DNA from: Arthrobacter sp. YN
Lineage (GTDB): Bacteria > Actinomycetota > Actinomycetes > Actinomycetales > Micrococcaceae
Direction of reading: 5' to 3'
Assembly (NCBI RefSeq): GCF_002224285.1
Contig: NZ_CP022436.1
Span: 434,001 to 498,000 of the forward strand
Length of the DNA stretch: 64,000 nt
This document shows positions 38,134 through 47,168 of the stretch, piece by piece. The notes beneath the pieces are model-generated. The model was not told the origin of the DNA. It ran no database searches and saw nothing but the letters and a program-made list of their open reading frames with translations. Every line of letters starts with the position of its first letter. Position 1 is the stretch's first letter. The translations under genes were made by a program, and so were the position numbers.

Positions 38134-38266
38134 GACAGGCTCCCCAGCAGCTGTTTTGGCGATGTGTCGGCCAGTCTAGGTGGGGCGATCGAGCCCAACA
38201 CAGTCACGAATCGGGCGTTGTGGATAACCCTGCTCTGTTTACGGCAGGACGCTGGGCGTATTCTGA

Positions 38267-38491
38267 CCTCGCCGGCTCATCAATCGCACGTATCCACTGG
38301 CGGAATCATGGTTACGATCGCCCGAAGTGGGTACCAGCTCTGCCCCAACCACAGAAGCGAGTCCAGATACGACCATCGGAAAAGGCACGACTACCGGAAC
38401 CGGCCCAACTACCGGAACCGATGGGCCCTACGGTGAGTTCTCATCGCTGTCCGATGCCTGCAATTGGGTCCATCCAGGACTGAATGGATAA
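38267..38491 (+). pseudogene. Possible remnant of an exported Thr/Gly-linker protein
   Basis: A short open frame, too small to stand out, reads SSAPTTEASPDTT, then TTTGTGPTTGTDGPYGEFSS and LSDACNWVHPGLNG before TAA. That is a typical low-complexity linker of a lipoprotein followed by the beginning of a Cys-containing domain. No signal peptide or ATG is in frame (a GTG occurs at 38327). It may be a decayed lipoprotein gene. The rest of the 463-bp gap 38134-38596 has no gene I can support. Confidence 0.35.
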
Positions 38492-38528
38492 GAACTGCCA
38501 GCAGTCGCCGCCGCGCGCACTCCCTTCT

Positions 38529-38556
38529 CTCCGACGCTTCTCCCAAAGCGTCGGAG
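38529..38556. promoter_or_regulatory. 11-bp perfect hairpin upstream of Asp23 operon
   Basis: CTCCGACGCTT and AAGCGTCGGAG flank a 6-base loop, 41 bp before the Asp23 start. It could end upstream transcription or act as a leader hairpin or operator. No U-tract. Confidence 0.5.
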
Positions 38557-38596
38557 CTAGACGCTAGGGTGGTACTCAAGAGAAGGGGAGTGCTCC

Positions 38597-39043
38597 ATGG
38601 AAGACCAGAACGTGCAGCTTGATCCTGTGCTCGGGGGCGAGATCCTGGGTACTGGACGCACCATCATCTCCGAGGCGGCGGTTGCCAAGGTTGCCGGCAT
38701 TGCTGCCCGCACGGTGCCGGGCGTCTACTCGTTGGGTTCGGGTCCGTCCCGTGCGCTCGGCGCGATTCGCGACGCCGTCGGCAGCTCCGACCACGCAGCA
38801 GGCGTGCGCGCGGAAGTCGGCGAGACCCAAGTGGCCGTGGACATCAACCTCGTTGCCCTCTACGGGCACCCCCTGCACAGTGTTGCCAACCAGGTCCGGA
38901 GTGCCGTTTTCCGCGCTGTTGAAGAACTAGTGGGCCTCCAGGTTATTGAGGTCAACATCGAGATCAATGACGTCTACGTGGCTCCGCCGGTCAAACCTGC
39001 GGGAAGCAAGCCAGCCGTAATGGAAAGGGAGGCACTCCAGTGA
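38597..39043 (+). CDS. Asp23/Gls24-family envelope stress protein
   Basis: 148 residues. The Asp23 core is GRTIISEAAVAKVAGIAART, VPGVYSL and VDINLVALYGHPLHSVANQV, ending in VNIEINDVYV. In Firmicutes, Asp23 is anchored to the membrane by AmaP and linked to cell-wall stress. First gene of a five-gene, translationally coupled operon that also carries DUF2273, an Asp23-like protein, DUF6286 and an AmaP-like protein. Confidence 0.92.
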   Translation: MEDQNVQLDPVLGGEILGTGRTIISEAAVAKVAGIAARTVPGVYSLGSGPSRALGAIRDAVGSSDHAAGVRAEVGETQVAVDINLVALYGHPLHSVANQVRSAVFRAVEELVGLQVIEVNIEINDVYVAPPVKPAGSKPAVMEREALQ

Positions 39044-39231
39044 GCATGACCGTTGTTGGAATCGCGATCGGCGCCTTCGTAGCGTTCATGTCCCTTTCCT
39101 TTGGACTGTGGGGATTCCTGATCTCACTGCTCTTCATGGGCATCGGAGCGCTGCTCGGCCGGGCCGCAGACGGAAAACTGGATCTCCGCAGCGTCCTGGA
39201 CGCCATTACGGGCCGGCGCTCTTCGTCATGA
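39040..39231 (+). CDS. DUF2273-like small membrane protein
   Basis: 63 residues with two hydrophobic helices (TVVGIAIGAFVAFMSLSFG and LWGFLISLLFMGIGALLG) and a basic tail. DUF2273 proteins regularly accompany Asp23/AmaP. GTG 39040 overlaps the Asp23 stop; ATG 39046 is an alternative. Confidence 0.85.
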   Translation: MSMTVVGIAIGAFVAFMSLSFGLWGFLISLLFMGIGALLGRAADGKLDLRSVLDAITGRRSSS

Positions 39232-39608
39232 GCGTGGCTGAGGCTGTGGACTCCACCAGCAGCCTGGCCGGCCACAACCGGATCAGTACCCAGGCTTTGA
39301 CATCCTTGGCGCGCGCCGCCGCCTCCGAGGCCCTCGGCGTTGAGGCCAACGACATCCGCGCTGATTGGGCGGACGACGACGGCCTGCTGGCTTTGTCGAT
39401 CGTGGCACCTATCAGCATCCCGGCTTTGACAGAGGTCCTGCGGGACCCGTTGCGCGTCCAAGGCTTTGGCGGCTCCATCTGGGACCGTGCAGTAGCTGCC
39501 AAGGCCGCTGTTCTTGAAACGGTCACGCGACTCAGCGGATCCCAGTTAAGCAGGGTGGACATCAGGATCAGCGGAGCCCACGTCACGGAGGGAGGCCGCG
39601 TTCAATGA
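39228..39608 (+). CDS. Asp23-operon protein, Asp23-like
   Basis: 126 residues: RISTQALTSLARAAASEALG, LLALSIVAPISIPALTEVLR and SQLSRVDIRISGAHV. The order of a helix followed by beta strands ending in VDIRISG resembles a divergent Asp23 domain. ATG 39228 overlaps the previous stop (ATGA). Soluble, no signal. Confidence 0.75.
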   Translation: MSVAEAVDSTSSLAGHNRISTQALTSLARAAASEALGVEANDIRADWADDDGLLALSIVAPISIPALTEVLRDPLRVQGFGGSIWDRAVAAKAAVLETVTRLSGSQLSRVDIRISGAHVTEGGRVQ

Positions 39609-40270
39609 CACAGGACCAGGAAACCCAGGACCGGAACACCCGGGATCAGCAAGCTCGGTTGGAAGGATATGCAGGAGCTGGACCGGTGGCCGGCGAAGAC
39701 CCCGAAATGAGCCGAATCCTGCGCCGTGAAACCCACTCTTCCCGGGCCGCTGCTGCCGCCATTGCCGCCGTCCTGGTCATTGTTCTCTGCCTCTATGCCC
39801 TGCTTGAGGCGGGCGTGCGGGCAGTTGGGCAACCACCGTGGCTGATCGATCCCACCACTGCGGCCGGGCGCATCATCGCTCTCCCTGAAGGCATTTCCCC
39901 ACTGTTGCTTGGTGCCAGTGGCGCCGTAGTTGCCATGGTGGGACTGTTCTTCTTCCTGCTTGCAGTGCTGCCCGGCAGGCGTGCCCGGCATCTGCTCAGG
40001 GACGCGCGTACCGCCGTCGTGGTTGATGACGAAGTTCTTGCCTCAGCGCTGGCACGTCGTGCACGAACTGCTGCGAACGTTACCCAGGAACAGGTCATGG
40101 TGATCGTTTCCCGGCAGCTGGTGGTGGTCAATGTGCGGCCTACGTCCGGCAGCAGGGTGAGCGAGGAGGCAGTGCTGGCAGCTGTGCAAGCGGAACTTGA
40201 AGAGATGTCTCCCGTGCCGATGCCTTCTGTGCGGGTCAACCTGGCTTCGTCGGGGGTGATTGGCGCGTGA
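39605..40270 (+). CDS. DUF6286-domain membrane protein of the Asp23 operon
   Basis: 221 residues. Two membrane helices (AAAAAIAAVLVIVLCLYALL ~48-67 and LLGASGAVVAMVGLFFFLLA ~103-122) are followed by a cytoplasmic Asp23-like C-terminal part (VMVIVSRQLVVVNVRPTSGS). This arrangement is known in actinobacteria as DUF6286. Overlaps both neighbours by 4 bp. Confidence 0.82.
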   Translation: MTQDQETQDRNTRDQQARLEGYAGAGPVAGEDPEMSRILRRETHSSRAAAAAIAAVLVIVLCLYALLEAGVRAVGQPPWLIDPTTAAGRIIALPEGISPLLLGASGAVVAMVGLFFFLLAVLPGRRARHLLRDARTAVVVDDEVLASALARRARTAANVTQEQVMVIVSRQLVVVNVRPTSGSRVSEEAVLAAVQAELEEMSPVPMPSVRVNLASSGVIGA

Positions 40271-40878
40271 ATGGAACACCGCGGGCCCTTAATCGTGTGC
40301 TGTTGTTCATCATCGGGGTGAAACTCCTGGCTGTAGGAGTGCTTCTCCTGCTGCTGGCCACAGTGCCCGCTGTTGCAGCTTGGTGGCATGGCTGGTCCGC
40401 CGCTGCCTGGGCAGGGATGGAAAATGCCTTCCGCCAAACGCGCTTCCCCGGACGTGAGGAAAGCTGGTTGTGGATTGTGGCCGGGGCGGTCCTGGTGGCC
40501 ATCATCATCGCCATGATCGCCTGGTTGTCGCAGCAAGGCAAAGGCAGGGGCAACCTCCTGATCGCCAGCGATGATGACAGCCACATCAACGGAGAAGTAC
40601 GGATCGGCGGCGGCGTCGCCGAGCAAGCGCTGAGGGCGGCACTCGCCGGGAGGACCGACCTCGCGGCCGCCTCCGTGGCGACCTACGAGGTGCGGGGAAG
40701 GCCAGGGCTGCGCATCCGGATTCAGCCCAGACAAGGAGTTGCGCCGCACCTGCTGGCTGCCGAAATATCACAACTGGTTGAAGCATTGGACCTGGTCATC
40801 GGCCAAAAAACCCCGGTGCTGGTACACATGGTTTCCGGTGCCCGGTCCAGGTTTACCAAGGCGGAGCGCGTCCGCTGA
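40267..40878 (+). CDS. amaP: AmaP-like Asp23 membrane anchor
   Basis: 203 residues. Two membrane helices (RVLLFIIGVKLLAVGVLLLL and WLWIVAGAVLVAIIIAMIAW) separated by a loop, then a cytoplasmic domain (SHINGEVRIGGGVAEQALRA, LVEALDLVIGQKTPVLVHMV). This is the AmaP layout of Firmicutes, where it tethers Asp23 to the membrane. GTG 40267 overlaps the preceding TGA. Last gene of the operon; a terminator follows. Confidence 0.85.
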   Translation: MNGTPRALNRVLLFIIGVKLLAVGVLLLLLATVPAVAAWWHGWSAAAWAGMENAFRQTRFPGREESWLWIVAGAVLVAIIIAMIAWLSQQGKGRGNLLIASDDDSHINGEVRIGGGVAEQALRAALAGRTDLAAASVATYEVRGRPGLRIRIQPRQGVAPHLLAAEISQLVEALDLVIGQKTPVLVHMVSGARSRFTKAERVR

Positions 40879-40896
40879 CCGAGTGATCCCGGAGGT

Positions 40897-40931
40897 GCCG
40901 TGCCTGCAGTCCCAGATAATGCAGGCACGGC
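40897..40931. terminator. Terminator between AmaP operon and GH36-like gene
   Basis: Perfect 12-bp stem GCCGTGCCTGCA / TGCAGGCACGGC with an 11-base loop, followed by GTTCTT. Serves the convergent operons on both sides. Confidence 0.85.
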
Positions 40932-40962
40932 GTTCTTCCGTCGTCAGGCTGTTTGCACCGCG

Positions 40963-43083
40963 TCAGCAGGTGTATTTGTACAGGGCGTAGGCAAAGAGTC
41001 CATCCAACTGGAAGACGGTGCTGCCCGTCTCGTCCACAGCCGCGTCGGTCTGTCGTCCATCGCCCAGAATCGGCTCAAGTTTCAGTTCCTTGCCTCGCAG
41101 CCTCCATAGTTTGTAGGACTGTCCGGGTTCCGGATTGTGTTCCTTCAGGATCAGCAAATATCCGGAATGATCGGATGTGATTGATTGAAATCCTGTCCAT
41201 GTGGTGCCGTTTGGCTCGTCGCCGATGGGCAGGACATGGCCGGACAGGATCTCACTTTGGACTTCCCTATAGCGGGGAATGACGCGGCCCAAGGTTTCAA
41301 CGGACTCCTCACTCAGCCCTGTCTGTTCCATCCAAGCGAGCGGATTGGCGAACAAAGTAACGGCCAGCGCATATTCAAGCCCACAGTTGGAGGGTGCCAA
41401 GGCGTCGTCAGGGTACAGGTCTGTGTTCCTTTGGACGTTGAGGAACTCGGCCTGCAGCCTGTAGGTAGGATAGTAACGCGACAGCATCCAGATATTCCGC
41501 AGTGTGCGGTGAGGATAGTAGTTTGGCCAGGCCCCGAATTTCCCGGTGAAGCGGTTTTCAAGGAACAAGGAACCGTACTGCAGCTGGCCGTAGTAGCCGC
41601 TGCGGATTCCCGCCGTGACGTCCATGTTGAAGAAGACGTCGCCGTTGGTGCCGGTGAGCACCCGTCGCATCAATCGGGTGAGGTTTTCTTCGCCGACCTT
41701 GGAAGTGAACTCAATCCCATCCAGCTTGTAGGCCGAGATCCCGTATCGCTTGTGCAGTCCGATCAGGATATCGCTGTCCTTCTCCCAGTTCTCGAAGTCA
41801 TTGAGGGAATCGGGGGAGAACCACAGGCCCATTCTGATGCCTTTTTCGTTCGCGGATGCCACGATGGGCTCGAGCCCATTGGGAAACCGGATGTGGTTGA
41901 CTTCCCAGAAATCCGGGTTGGCCTCGTAGTAGCCCTTCCCCCAAGCTCCTCCAGGGTTTACGGAGTTCGCGGTGGTTCCGTTCTGCCAGCCATCGTCGAT
42001 CTGATAAAGCGTGACGCCTGTCTTCTTTGCTATCTCAAGCTCCTCCAGAAGGAACTGCTCGCTCAGTCGTCCGTCGCTGGATTGATCTCCCCAGGTGTTG
42101 GACATGACGAAGGCATCCTTCTCAGGATCAAAGACATGAAGGGCATTGTGATAGTCGTGCAGGCTGGAAAGCGCATCGGTCTCCTCACCGCTCCACAGAA
42201 CGACGGCGCTGCCGTACGTGGTGAGCGTCTTGGACTTCTGCAGGTCCCGGCTGGACGACCAGCCTGTAGTGAAGACGTTCTGGCCCTTGACGAAGAAGTC
42301 ACTTTCCACCCCGTCCAGATAGCCCAGCGCAGTCGGACCTTCCTTGATCAGTGTCAGGCCATCCTTTGACAAGTGGTCCTGCACGAAGACGACGTTCCCC
42401 TTCATGAAACGTTGTTCGCGCCTGGAAAACAGGCCGGTACTGGCGAAGACCAGGTTGTCCATGTCATCGGTGACATCAACGAACTCCACACTCTTCCATC
42501 CGCAATGTTTCGGTTCCAGCGGGAAGCAGTCCTGATAGCCTCCCTCAAGCTCCCTTAGGTGCGGCGCCTGAACATCAAGACTTTCCGGGCCGGACACTTC
42601 CACGCTTTCGTTCAGGGTGACGCTGATGAAGGACCGCAGGACAGGGACCCCGGGGTAGACGATGTGCGTCCACCGGACCACGGAAGCCTCAAAAGCCAGT
42701 TCCACTTCCACCTTCAAGTGTTCCCGGGCAACACCATGATCGTCGTCGCGGGCTGTTCTGACAGTAATGCCCAGCCTGTCCCCGCTGAACAAGGCAGAGT
42801 TGTAGTAGGCATACTTCCGATCAACAGTACGTAACCAATCAGAGGTTTCCTCGGCAGCAAACCATTCCTTGTTTGTGGCCTTGTTCTTCAACGACACTAC
42901 GGTGGGAATGCCTCGGCCAAGATCCCAGGACCGCTCCAAGGCATTGTTGCCGATGCGAAGCGTGTTCCCGTCCAGTGCAGCGTAGCAATCCATGAATTCG
43001 CCTGGATCGCCCACCTGTATCTCTTCCGGCAATACCGTGCTCTGAACACCACTTGTTGTCGTCAGCATTTGTTGTTCCGTCAT
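40963..43083 (-). CDS. Clan GH-D (GH36-like) glycoside hydrolase
   Basis: 706 residues, no signal peptide, so cytoplasmic. An N-terminal beta-sandwich region is followed by a barrel with clan GH-D landmarks: LYQIDDGWQNG (DDGW), GIRMGLWFSPDS, and KLD in ISAYKLDGIEF, whose Asp is the likely nucleophile. FFNMDVTAG probably carries a further acidic active-site residue. Alpha-galactosidase or a related alpha-retaining activity is plausible, but the sequence is not close to a classical GH36 KWDMN motif. ATG 43083 is preferred to a GTG two codons upstream. 44 bp downstream of the GH8 gene, same strand. Confidence 0.75.
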   Translation of the reverse strand: MTEQQMLTTTSGVQSTVLPEEIQVGDPGEFMDCYAALDGNTLRIGNNALERSWDLGRGIPTVVSLKNKATNKEWFAAEETSDWLRTVDRKYAYYNSALFSGDRLGITVRTARDDDHGVAREHLKVEVELAFEASVVRWTHIVYPGVPVLRSFISVTLNESVEVSGPESLDVQAPHLRELEGGYQDCFPLEPKHCGWKSVEFVDVTDDMDNLVFASTGLFSRREQRFMKGNVVFVQDHLSKDGLTLIKEGPTALGYLDGVESDFFVKGQNVFTTGWSSSRDLQKSKTLTTYGSAVVLWSGEETDALSSLHDYHNALHVFDPEKDAFVMSNTWGDQSSDGRLSEQFLLEELEIAKKTGVTLYQIDDGWQNGTTANSVNPGGAWGKGYYEANPDFWEVNHIRFPNGLEPIVASANEKGIRMGLWFSPDSLNDFENWEKDSDILIGLHKRYGISAYKLDGIEFTSKVGEENLTRLMRRVLTGTNGDVFFNMDVTAGIRSGYYGQLQYGSLFLENRFTGKFGAWPNYYPHRTLRNIWMLSRYYPTYRLQAEFLNVQRNTDLYPDDALAPSNCGLEYALAVTLFANPLAWMEQTGLSEESVETLGRVIPRYREVQSEILSGHVLPIGDEPNGTTWTGFQSITSDHSGYLLILKEHNPEPGQSYKLWRLRGKELKLEPILGDGRQTDAAVDETGSTVFQLDGLFAYALYKYTC

Positions 43084-43126
43084 GGGCACTATTTCCTATC
43101 ATCTTTGTTCAATTCACTGCAGGTGG

Positions 43127-45328
43127 TTATTTGACCTTTAGTTTTTTGGTGCTGGTGTCGTACAGGTAGCTTGACCGTGTATTGCCGGCAGAGTCTTTGG
43201 CGACCACGCGGAGGGAGATCTCGGTTTGCGGCTGGAGATTGGTCACGGTAAATGAGGTGCCGGTGACAGGTTCTCTGTTCAACTGCGTGTCTCCGGTGAA
43301 GACGTCGTAGCTTACGGTGCTGCCCGGATTGTCATCGGTAGACCCGGCCCACTTCAGCACGACGCTGTCTGCCGCTCGTTTCCCTTCCAGATACGACGGA
43401 CGCGATGGCGCTGTCACATCCGTGGCAGTGGTGGAGGTTGTGAAGACGTCACTGGTTGAGCTGTTACCCGACTTGTCCGTGGCCACGATGGTGAAGCTCT
43501 GGGGTGTTCCTGCTGGCAGGTTCTCGATCTTATAGTCGCTGGGGAAGTACACCGGGCCGGCATTGACCTTGCCACCGTTACGGTAGACGTCATAGGACAG
43601 CTCATTGATTGAGTCATTGTCCACTGGCTTGTTCCACTTCAACGTGATGCTCGACAACGATCGTGCTTGGGCAACGATCCCGGTTGTCTTTGCCGGGGCG
43701 ACCGTGTCCACCGTTGTTGATCCCGTAACAGCTTCGCTGGCCGTTCTGTTGCCGGCCGCGTCCCTGGCTGTCACGGTTATTGAATACGTCGTGCCTGGGT
43801 CCAGGTACTCCAACTTGGTGTTGAGTGTCGGGGTGACGTTGTACAGCCTGCCGTCGCGCCTGATTTCATACATCACCGGTCCCTGGTCATCTGCCGCGGC
43901 AGCCCATGACAGATTGACGGTGTTCAAAGTAGTGCCGGTGACCTTGAAGTTCAGCGGCTTCGTGGGGGCCGTGGTGTCTGTTGCCGGCAGGGGAGCAGGC
44001 ATCTTGCTGGTGGGGTAGGGCGCGGAATCATAAAAGTTCGGCATGCTGCCGGTCAGGACAAGCATGCTCATCATCATGACTGCGTCCTGGTAATAGCCGC
44101 CGGGCCAGTCGCTCATGGGCTCCTGCTTACGCAGGTATCCGTAAAGCAGGTCCAGGGACTCCTGATTGGAGGCGTCCACCATCGCAGCAACGGCCATAGG
44201 TCCGGTCATGTTCCTGGGAGAGGTGTACGTGGCCCGATCTGTGCCGTCCACGTTGTAGTTTGCCAGCGCATTGTCAGGGTTGCCATTGATCTTGGACATG
44301 AACCACTTCACGTTGCGGTCGGGAAGATCGTGGGCGAGCTGGCTGTTTTCGGTTCCATTCCACAGGAAGTCCTGGGCCACCCGCCAGGGAAGCCTGGACG
44401 GATCAAAGCCGTAGCTCGTGGAATTGCTGTCCGGGCCGTTGGCGCCGGTGTAGGTGGGAACGCCCGTGGAGGAGAGGACCCATTTGAAGGGCACCAAGCC
44501 AGTGGTGGGATTCAGGTTGTAGAAGTGATCAAACATCCGGTATCCGGCATCGGTCGCCTTGTCCCATCTGTCCTCGCCCGTGATGTCCTTGTAGAGCTGG
44601 AACCAGGCCGGAATCTCGTAGGAGCTGATGACTGCCGTGCTGGACGTTTGGCTCGTCTTGACGAGGTAGGAGGGCTTGTAGATCAGGTGCTCCATGGCGT
44701 CCCGAATGATCTTCTTGGCCTCATCGAGGTAGTTGATCGCGCCGCTGCTGCCCCACTGCTTGTGCGCCATCAGAAGAGCCGTCGAAGCGTCAAAGTCGCC
44801 GTCGGGTGCAGCATAGGGATCGATGCTGTTTCCCTCTTTATCGACCTTCCATCCCATGAAGTTGTAGCCCGGGGACAGGTTGCGCTTGTAGTAGCGGAAG
44901 AGCCCGTCAAAGTCCGTACGGCTGCCCGTTTCCGAACTGGCCATGTAAACAGAGAGGAGCATTGCAAACCCAACTCCTTCGGAGGGCGCCCCGTCCTTGT
45001 ACAGGGAGTCGCTGGCGCGGACCCTCACTTCACCGGGTGCCGCTCCAACAGTGGTGATGTACTGGTCGCGCCATTTGGTGTACATGGACAGCATGTCCCG
45101 GTTGAGCGTGTCCCGGTCCAGGCTCGGCATGATCCCATGCGGATACTCCACGTTGTGCGGAAAGGGATACTGTTCGGCCGTGATCGTGCCGTCAGTGGTA
45201 GCGGGGGCAGTGTCTACTGCAGGATTGTTGGTCGCGACCGCCGGGCTGGACATCAGCGAAAGAGCCAGGACCGCGGTGCATAAAGCGGCTTGCGAAGCTA
45301 ATCTAAACTTTTTACTGATTGTTTTCAT
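43127..45328 (-). CDS. Secreted GH8-family endoglycosidase with three FN3 domains
   Basis: 733 residues. Signal peptide (ALCTAVLALSLMSSPAVA). The GH8 (alpha/alpha)6-barrel covers about 50-440 with the catalytic acid in SEGVGFAMLL and the conserved DGDFDASTALLMAHKQWG. Three fibronectin-III repeats follow (TTAPTKPLNFKV, TVAPAKTTGIVA, TAPSRPSYLEG starts). GH8 enzymes cut beta-1,4 glucans, chitosan or xylan with inversion. No LPXTG or membrane anchor, so released. Paired with the intracellular GH36-like enzyme. The target polysaccharide is unknown. Confidence 0.88.
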   Translation of the reverse strand: MKTISKKFRLASQAALCTAVLALSLMSSPAVATNNPAVDTAPATTDGTITAEQYPFPHNVEYPHGIMPSLDRDTLNRDMLSMYTKWRDQYITTVGAAPGEVRVRASDSLYKDGAPSEGVGFAMLLSVYMASSETGSRTDFDGLFRYYKRNLSPGYNFMGWKVDKEGNSIDPYAAPDGDFDASTALLMAHKQWGSSGAINYLDEAKKIIRDAMEHLIYKPSYLVKTSQTSSTAVISSYEIPAWFQLYKDITGEDRWDKATDAGYRMFDHFYNLNPTTGLVPFKWVLSSTGVPTYTGANGPDSNSTSYGFDPSRLPWRVAQDFLWNGTENSQLAHDLPDRNVKWFMSKINGNPDNALANYNVDGTDRATYTSPRNMTGPMAVAAMVDASNQESLDLLYGYLRKQEPMSDWPGGYYQDAVMMMSMLVLTGSMPNFYDSAPYPTSKMPAPLPATDTTAPTKPLNFKVTGTTLNTVNLSWAAAADDQGPVMYEIRRDGRLYNVTPTLNTKLEYLDPGTTYSITVTARDAAGNRTASEAVTGSTTVDTVAPAKTTGIVAQARSLSSITLKWNKPVDNDSINELSYDVYRNGGKVNAGPVYFPSDYKIENLPAGTPQSFTIVATDKSGNSSTSDVFTTSTTATDVTAPSRPSYLEGKRAADSVVLKWAGSTDDNPGSTVSYDVFTGDTQLNREPVTGTSFTVTNLQPQTEISLRVVAKDSAGNTRSSYLYDTSTKKLKVK

Positions 45329-45800
45329 ACAAAAGCTCCTTATTACATCATTGTGATGGGCTTTGCGTGCTTGGACTCAGCGGATGTGTCATTTCTCAAC
45401 GAATTCCAGCACAGGCGAATTGCACAAGAAAATGCAGCGGCTGAATGGCGGTCGCGGTCACCGTCAAGGCTTCCACTGTAGAATCGTCGTCTCTGAATTC
45501 CCATTCATCCGACGTCGTTCTTTTGCACGATCCGACGACGGCGGCTCGCCGCCGTCGTTTGGAGCCGCCGCCTCGGTGAAACTCACGCCTGTGTCCCGTG
45601 TGCACGGTGCTGAACTACTGGTCGCACTCCGTTCGTGGTGCTGACTTCCTTGGGTCGATTTAGATTGACATTGATTTAACGCAAAATCAAGGGTTGATCG
45701 TGAAAAGAGATTCGGGTACCTTCCCGCACTGCCGTGGGCTGCACTCCCGTTCCGGGTAGCGGGTAGCCTGAATCCCATACCCGAAGGACAGGAGGCGGCA
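45329..45800. other. Divergent intergenic region with one hairpin
   Basis: 472 bp without a gene I can support. A perfect 10-bp hairpin occurs at 45535-45558 (ACGACGGCGG / CCGCCGTCGT, loop CTCG). An AT-rich stretch at 45658-45700 (TTGACATTGATTTAACGC) probably includes the promoter of the AlkD-like gene. Confidence 0.5.
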
Positions 45801-46487
45801 GTGGCCGGAACAACGGTGGCTGGAACAACGGTGTCCGGGCTCTTGGCGGAACTTGCCGCGCTGGAAGAACCCCGTGCGCGGGAAATCAACGAAAAACACG
45901 GTGACGACCATGGCGTGAACCTCAGCAAGCTGCGCGCCGTCGCTAAGAGACTGAAAACGCAGCAGGAACTATCACGTGAATTGTGGGCCACGGGTGACAC
46001 CGCGGCCAGGCTGTTGTCCCTGCTGATCTGTCGGCCTAAGGCCTTTGAACGGGACGAGCTGGACAGCATGCTCCGGGGCGCGCGGACCCCCAAAGTGCAG
46101 GACTGGCTGGTGAACTACGTGGTCAAGAAGAGTCCGCACTCCGAAGCGCTGCGGGTGGCCTGGTTTGCCGACGTTGATCCTGTTGTGGCCAGCGCAGGGT
46201 GGGCACTGACATCGGAACGCGTGGTCAAGAGGCCTGACGGAATGGACACTGTGGCCCTTCTGGATATTATCGAGGCCAGCATGAAGGACTCACCGGACCG
46301 TCTCCAGTGGGCCATGAACCAATGCCTTGCCATGATCGGGATCGAATTTCCGGAACACCGGGCCAGGGCCCTGGACATCGGTGAGCGTTTGGAGGTCCTG
46401 AAGGACTACCCCACGCCGCCCAACTGCACCTCACCGTTTGCGCCCAGCTGGATCAACGAGATGGTGCGGCGCCAGGCTGGTCAATGA
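45801..46487 (+). CDS. DNA alkylation repair (AlkD-like HEAT) protein
   Basis: 228 residues, all-helical: VSGLLAELAALEEPRAREIN, GVNLSKLRAVAKRLKTQQEL, ELWATGDTAARLLSLLICRP and WVDPVVASAGWALTSERVV-like helices. This matches the AlkC/AlkD HEAT-repeat glycosylase family, which removes alkylated bases; the family's DNA-binding function is known, the activity here is inferred. GTG start with AGGAGG five bases upstream. Convergent with the XRE gene. Confidence 0.75.
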   Translation: MAGTTVAGTTVSGLLAELAALEEPRAREINEKHGDDHGVNLSKLRAVAKRLKTQQELSRELWATGDTAARLLSLLICRPKAFERDELDSMLRGARTPKVQDWLVNYVVKKSPHSEALRVAWFADVDPVVASAGWALTSERVVKRPDGMDTVALLDIIEASMKDSPDRLQWAMNQCLAMIGIEFPEHRARALDIGERLEVLKDYPTPPNCTSPFAPSWINEMVRRQAGQ

Positions 46488-46515
46488 GCCAAGCTGGCAA
46501 ATGAGGCGGCCGAAT

Positions 46516-46917
46516 TCAGCCTCTGTTGCGGTGCATCATCCGGTACGTGAGCTCAGCGAGGAGTTCTTCGTCGGAAAGGTGCGACGCCCGGGCAATGGGA
46601 GCCGCAGGGACGGCAATGCGCGGAGGTCCCTGCCGTGGTTCGTCTCCCGAGCGCATGTCGTCGGGAGTGATCATTTCCGGAGCAAACGTCGATTTTCCCT
46701 TGAGGACCTCTGAGACGGATCCTGCACGCCAGCCCAGCGCATGCTCAAGCTTGCGCTGGTTGATTTCCTGGGTGCGCCGCGTTCCTGATTCCAAGGTACG
46801 GACGGTCTTGATGGCGGTACCTGCCTGCTTGGCCAACTGCACCTGGCTCAATCCTTGGGCCAAGCGTTCTTCCTTGATCAATCGGCCTATGGTCTGCAGT
46901 GCTTCAAGTTCATCCAC
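46516..46917 (-). CDS. XRE-family helix-turn-helix regulator
   Basis: 133 residues from GTG 46917. N-terminal HTH: IGRLIKEERLAQGLSQVQLA, KQAGTAIKTVRTLESGTRRT. The C-terminal part is Pro/Ala-rich with a short helix (SDEELLAELTYRMMHRNRG). The open frame extends about 68 codons upstream, but that part has no domain character. Divergent from the sugar transporter operon, though the LacI regulator at the far end is the better candidate for controlling it. Confidence 0.78.
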   Translation of the reverse strand: MDELEALQTIGRLIKEERLAQGLSQVQLAKQAGTAIKTVRTLESGTRRTQEINQRKLEHALGWRAGSVSEVLKGKSTFAPEMITPDDMRSGDEPRQGPPRIAVPAAPIARASHLSDEELLAELTYRMMHRNRG

Positions 46918-47070
46918 ACTTCCTATTTTTCCATAGGCAACATTGGGTAAACAAATCGAAACGGACTCCAGCCGGCAGGGGTGACCACTCAAATGCCCCT
47001 TAACAGAGCCTCGCGGCGGCCTTCTCGCTGAGATCGGCAGTTTACTTGGTATCGATGCGGTTACGTTCTG

Positions 47071-47084
47071 TGTAAGCGCTTGCA
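47071..47084. promoter_or_regulatory. LacI-type operator upstream of sugar transporter
   Basis: TGTAAGCGCTTGCA, a 14-bp palindrome (12 of 14 symmetric) centred on the GC typical of LacI-family operators, 84 bp upstream of the binding protein ATG. The likely ligand is the LacI protein at 50650-51702. Confidence 0.72.
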
Positions 47085-47168
47085 TTTTGGCGCCCGTTCT
47101 AGCTAGTGTGAGCGTCACCACATCAATTGCGCCGCCGAATCACTTGTACTCAGCGAGGAGTCTTTAGC

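Noticed and set aside
38164..38436. 90-codon open frame starting MSASLGGAIEP
   Set aside because: Arg/His-rich, no ribosome site, and it overlaps another frame that has a lipoprotein-linker character.
45464..46093. 209-codon antisense frame over the AlkD-like gene
   Set aside because: Low-complexity Ser/Arg/Pro content typical of shadow frames; the sense gene has AGGAGG and family features.
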